Assembly: GCA_022844205.1 (NCBI GenBank)
Contig: JALHMF010000001.1
Span: 521,023-585,022 of the forward strand
DNA from: Xanthobacteraceae bacterium
GTDB lineage: Bacteria > Pseudomonadota > Alphaproteobacteria > Rhizobiales > Xanthobacteraceae
Direction of reading: 5' to 3'
Length of the DNA: 64,000 bases
Shown here piece after piece: positions 61,513-64,000 of the stretch. The notes below the pieces were generated by a model. That model saw nothing but the letters and a program-made list of their open reading frames with translations. It was not told the DNA's origin and did no database searches. Numbering within the stretch: position 1 is the stretch's first letter; each line of letters opens with the position of its first letter. The position numbers were made by a program, and so were the translations under genes.

Positions 61513-62277
61513 TTATCCCGTTGCATACGGAGACAGCGTGTGGGCCATTACTATTGTCATGAGGTAATAAAACCAATGTAGCGAGTACGAATAAGCAAAG
61601 CCGTTGGAACATTTCAGAAAAAGATACGGAAAAATCGCTCCAAAAAAACTCGCAGCGAGAATAAACCGGATTACATATCCAAACGGCAGGTCGCCGAGCG
61701 CAAGCAGCGTATGCGCAAATCCAAACAGAACCGCACAGATGATGGACGTATCCCGAAGTGAAAAGGTTCGAGACAGCGAAAACACGAGCGCCGCAATGAG
61801 TAACTGCTGAAACAGGATTTCGATCGTCTTGGGAATAAAATAGGAAGGCGTCACGGACATCAGTTCGGGAGCCTGCCATGGTTCCGTCCATCGGATCTTC
61901 GGCAGGATTGGCAGGACATACATAGCGAAAATCGCGAGGCCAATAAGAACCACCGTTAGAATAATCGCAGTAGCCGGACGAACGAAATGTGAAACAAGCG
62001 CCTTATGGGCGGGCCAGAATATGCCGACCGCAATTCCCGACCAGATCGCATAATACGCCGCCGCCAAAACCGGCTGATTGTTATAGCCCGCGGTTAAACC
62101 AAACAGTCGAAAAAAGTAATAGTAGCCTGTATCGGCCAACAGAGTGATGACAGCAATCAAAGCGATGGTTGTCACCGGAATCGCGCTTTTCTGTTGCAGC
62201 GGTTGTTCTCGCACGGGCACTCTCGTGATGCAGGAGTTTATTGATCGGGCCGTTAAAATAGACGAATATTGAAGCAA
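61513..62277 (-). CDS. CPBP-like intramembrane protease family protein
   Basis: 254-residue membrane protein with about seven TM helices. Segments resembling the CPBP (Abi/CAAX) motifs are EILFQQL (motif 1, usually EExxxR), LFGFAHTLL (FxxxH) and YSLHWFYYL (motif 3). The second Glu of motif 1 is not present, so proteolysis is doubtful. It lies downstream of nothing obviously related; the 28-nt gap to the GpsA-like gene on the same strand suggests co-transcription. Start uncertain. Confidence 0.6.
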   Translation of the reverse strand: MLQYSSILTARSINSCITRVPVREQPLQQKSAIPVTTIALIAVITLLADTGYYYFFRLFGLTAGYNNQPVLAAAYYAIWSGIAVGIFWPAHKALVSHFVRPATAIILTVVLIGLAIFAMYVLPILPKIRWTEPWQAPELMSVTPSYFIPKTIEILFQQLLIAALVFSLSRTFSLRDTSIICAVLFGFAHTLLALGDLPFGYVIRFILAASFFGAIFPYLFLKCSNGFAYSYSLHWFYYLMTIVMAHTLSPYATG

Positions 62278-62352
62278 CTTGTTATTTTAAATCAAACCCA
62301 CGTCTGCAACGACTGGTATGGTTGAAACCGTTCGGGGATTTTGCCGAAGCTG

Positions 62353-62754
62353 ATGCCAAAAGCGAATTTACCGGTTCGACAACAATTGATCGGAGACCGA
62401 AACTTGGAAAATTGGCTGGAAAACTACAAGCAGCTGTCTGGGAAACTGCGAAGCTTGCGGGGAGATGCATCCGAAATCATGGCTGCTTTCTCCAAAATGA
62501 CGCAAGCCGCATTGGCGAAAAAATCATTGGACGCCAAGTCAAAAGAGTTAATCGCGTTGGGCATTTCCGTGGCGGTCAGGTGTGATGATTGTATTACATT
62601 TCATGTCAAAGCAGCGCTCGACAATGGCGCCACGAAGGATGAAATCGTCGAGGTTTTGGGGATGGCGATCTATATGGGCGCTGGTCCATCGGTCATGTTC
62701 GCAAGCCACGCATTGGATGCATTCTCGCAATTTGAAGCCACAAAGGAGAAATGA
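62353..62754 (+). CDS. AhpD-like/carboxymuconolactone decarboxylase family protein
   Basis: 133-residue helical protein with the AhpD-type active site CDDCITFH (C-x2-C and His), and DEIVEVLGMAIYMGAGPSV after it. Such proteins reduce peroxides or act as thiol-disulfide partners; some are unrelated decarboxylases. The CxxC pair favours the peroxidase-like role. A TTG at 62341 could add four residues. It is divergent from the CPBP-like gene. Confidence 0.88.
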   Translation: MPKANLPVRQQLIGDRNLENWLENYKQLSGKLRSLRGDASEIMAAFSKMTQAALAKKSLDAKSKELIALGISVAVRCDDCITFHVKAALDNGATKDEIVEVLGMAIYMGAGPSVMFASHALDAFSQFEATKEK

Positions 62755-62936
62755 AAGTCCCTCAATTTAAGCAATAAGGCTGGTCTTGATGGATTCTAAG
62801 GGGTTCTCCTTAAGCGTTTCCTCTAGGTAGGAAATGGCGGAGCTAATTACTATCGACGATGATTACTTGACCCGCATTACTCCGCTAGACTGCATGCACG
62901 AATTCTGCTGTCCGCTCGTCGCTATATGAGGAAGCG

Positions 62937-64000
62937 ATGACCCGCCGCTATAAAATCATTGCTGCTTCCATTGCAGTAGTCGTAGCTTGTGCGATTCTGC
63001 TTGCATTTTTGTTTGGGCGTGCCGTGAGTGTCGAGGTCGCCCTGCGCGAACCAAATGTGCGGGCGGCTGTATACGGTTTGGGGACCGTAGAAGCGCGTAT
63101 CCTTTCGCGAATTGGTTTTGACGTTCCCGGCATCCTTGCTGAGCTGAATGCTGATCACGGTGATCTCGTAAAAGCGGGCGACGTATTAGCTCGCCTGCAA
63201 TCCTTTAAGCAGGAATCCCGGGTCAATAAGGCCAAGGCTGGCCTAGCCAATTCCGAAGCGGCACTTTTACGTGCCCAGGCTGCCGCTGATAAAGCGACGA
63301 CGCTGCTCGCCCAAAGAAAGCGCACCAACCAAAGGCGCCAGTCCTTGCTTGGCAAGCAATTTGTCTCGGAGGAGGCGGCACAGCAGTCGCAAATGGATGA
63401 AGATGTCGCCGTGAGTGAAATTGCCGTATCGAGAGCAGACATCGAAGTTGCAAAATCTCTGGTCAAGGACGCCCAGGCGCAATACGAGTATGAAAGCAGA
63501 CTTTTAATGGATCACGCGTTGCGGGCGCCTTACGATGCTTTGGTGATCACACGTCACAAGGAGCTCGGCAGCGCTTTGGGAAGCAGCGAGGCACTTTTCA
63601 CCCTTGTTGAACCGAAGACGGTTTGGATTCTTGCCTACATTGACGAATCCCGCGCGGGTCCCATTCGACTAGATCAGCATGCGATTATCCGTCTCCGCTC
63701 CCTGCCAGGTCAGTCCTTCAAAGGTAAAGTGACGCGCATAGGTTTCGAGAGCGATCGCGTTACTGAAGAGCGGCGAGTTTATGTTTCCTGCGGCGGCTGC
63801 CCTGAAGCCTTACATTTAGGGGAGCAGGCGGAAGTGGAGATCGAAACCGCGTCCCTTGCCGATGCGCTCTTGATTCCGGAAGCGGCAATTACCCAGTTTG
63901 ATGGAGCCAAGGGAAAAGTATGGACCATTGAGGATGGATTGATCCGCCAGCGCGAGTTCAGATTCGGACACCGTACTTTGGACGGGCGCGCTCAACTTGT
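62937..64000 (+). CDS. HlyD-family membrane fusion protein (partial)
   Basis: At least 354 residues, cut by the window end. An N-terminal TM anchor (about 7-27) is followed by a lipoyl half (IGFDVPGILAELNADHGDLV, KAGDVLARLQ). A coiled-coil hairpin follows (about 75-155, rich in Ala/Gln/Lys), then the second lipoyl half (DHALRAPYDALVITRHKELG) and a beta barrel (VWILAYIDESRAG). It resembles periplasmic adaptors of ABC-type MacAB or other HlyD exporters. A partner ABC or MFS gene would be beyond the window. Confidence 0.88.
   Translation, partial: MTRRYKIIAASIAVVVACAILLAFLFGRAVSVEVALREPNVRAAVYGLGTVEARILSRIGFDVPGILAELNADHGDLVKAGDVLARLQSFKQESRVNKAKAGLANSEAALLRAQAAADKATTLLAQRKRTNQRRQSLLGKQFVSEEAAQQSQMDEDVAVSEIAVSRADIEVAKSLVKDAQAQYEYESRLLMDHALRAPYDALVITRHKELGSALGSSEALFTLVEPKTVWILAYIDESRAGPIRLDQHAIIRLRSLPGQSFKGKVTRIGFESDRVTEERRVYVSCGGCPEALHLGEQAEVEIETASLADALLIPEAAITQFDGAKGKVWTIEDGLIRQREFRFGHRTLDGRAQL

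Overview
The window reads as a chromosomal contig end from an alphaproteobacterium, most likely a member of the Hyphomicrobiales near Bradyrhizobium, Rhodopseudomonas or the Xanthobacteraceae. Evidence: GC-rich genes with dense stop/start overlaps; alphaproteobacterial marker families (a NadQ-like NAD regulator, TIGR02301, DUF1194, an AapJ-type binding protein, RT0821-type lipoproteins, an extensin-like protein); the order deacetylase-xseB-pirin-dxs; and the short palindromic repeats between genes that fill genomes of this group. The first ~45 bases are a G-run that looks like an assembly edge.

From 0.1 to about 50.3 kb the window is ordinary housekeeping DNA. It holds NAD synthesis (nadC, nadQ), DNA repair (tag), Fe-S assembly (ygfZ), a dihydroorotase-like protein, two L,D-transpeptidases, tRNA modification (Sua5 type), acyl-CoA metabolism (dehydrogenase, SDR, ligase), isoprenoid synthesis (dxs), a MATE exporter, an RNA m5U methyltransferase, riboflavin and chorismate synthesis (ribB-aroC), fabI, an ECF sigma/anti-sigma pair, a DnaJ-like protein, pdxH, CorA, an MBL hydrolase and a cold-shock gene followed by tRNA-Pro. 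One module in this part looks acquired: a four-gene heavy-metal RND efflux operon at 2.9-8.5 kb with lower GC and no outer-membrane channel gene.

From 50.4 kb the character changes. A tRNA-Gln 5' portion is duplicated 1.6 kb apart. The right copy is a complete tRNA; the left copy keeps the acceptor stem, D arm and anticodon arm but has lost its T arm. Between the copies lie a TacA/TacT-type toxin-antitoxin pair, a small coiled-coil ORF, palindromic decamer repeats and a lone tRNA T-arm-like fragment.

Beyond the intact tRNA-Gln the DNA is more AT-rich and rich in accessory or decaying genes. There is a thioredoxin/DUF2024/MarR/GATase operon with a dyad inside its promoter and a broken last gene; a TPR-cytochrome c fusion; a truncated histidine kinase; an SbmA/BacA-like permease lacking its ATPase; tiny membrane proteins; a small cytochrome c; a YeeE/YedE sulfur-transport pair behind an AT-rich dyad; an HbpS/GlcG-like protein; an orphan GpsA-like dehydrogenase; a CPBP-like membrane protein; an AhpD-like protein; and the start of an HlyD-type adaptor that runs off the window. 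Together these suggest an accessory region concerned with redox, sulfur and envelope stress next to a tRNA gene. No integrase was seen in the window.
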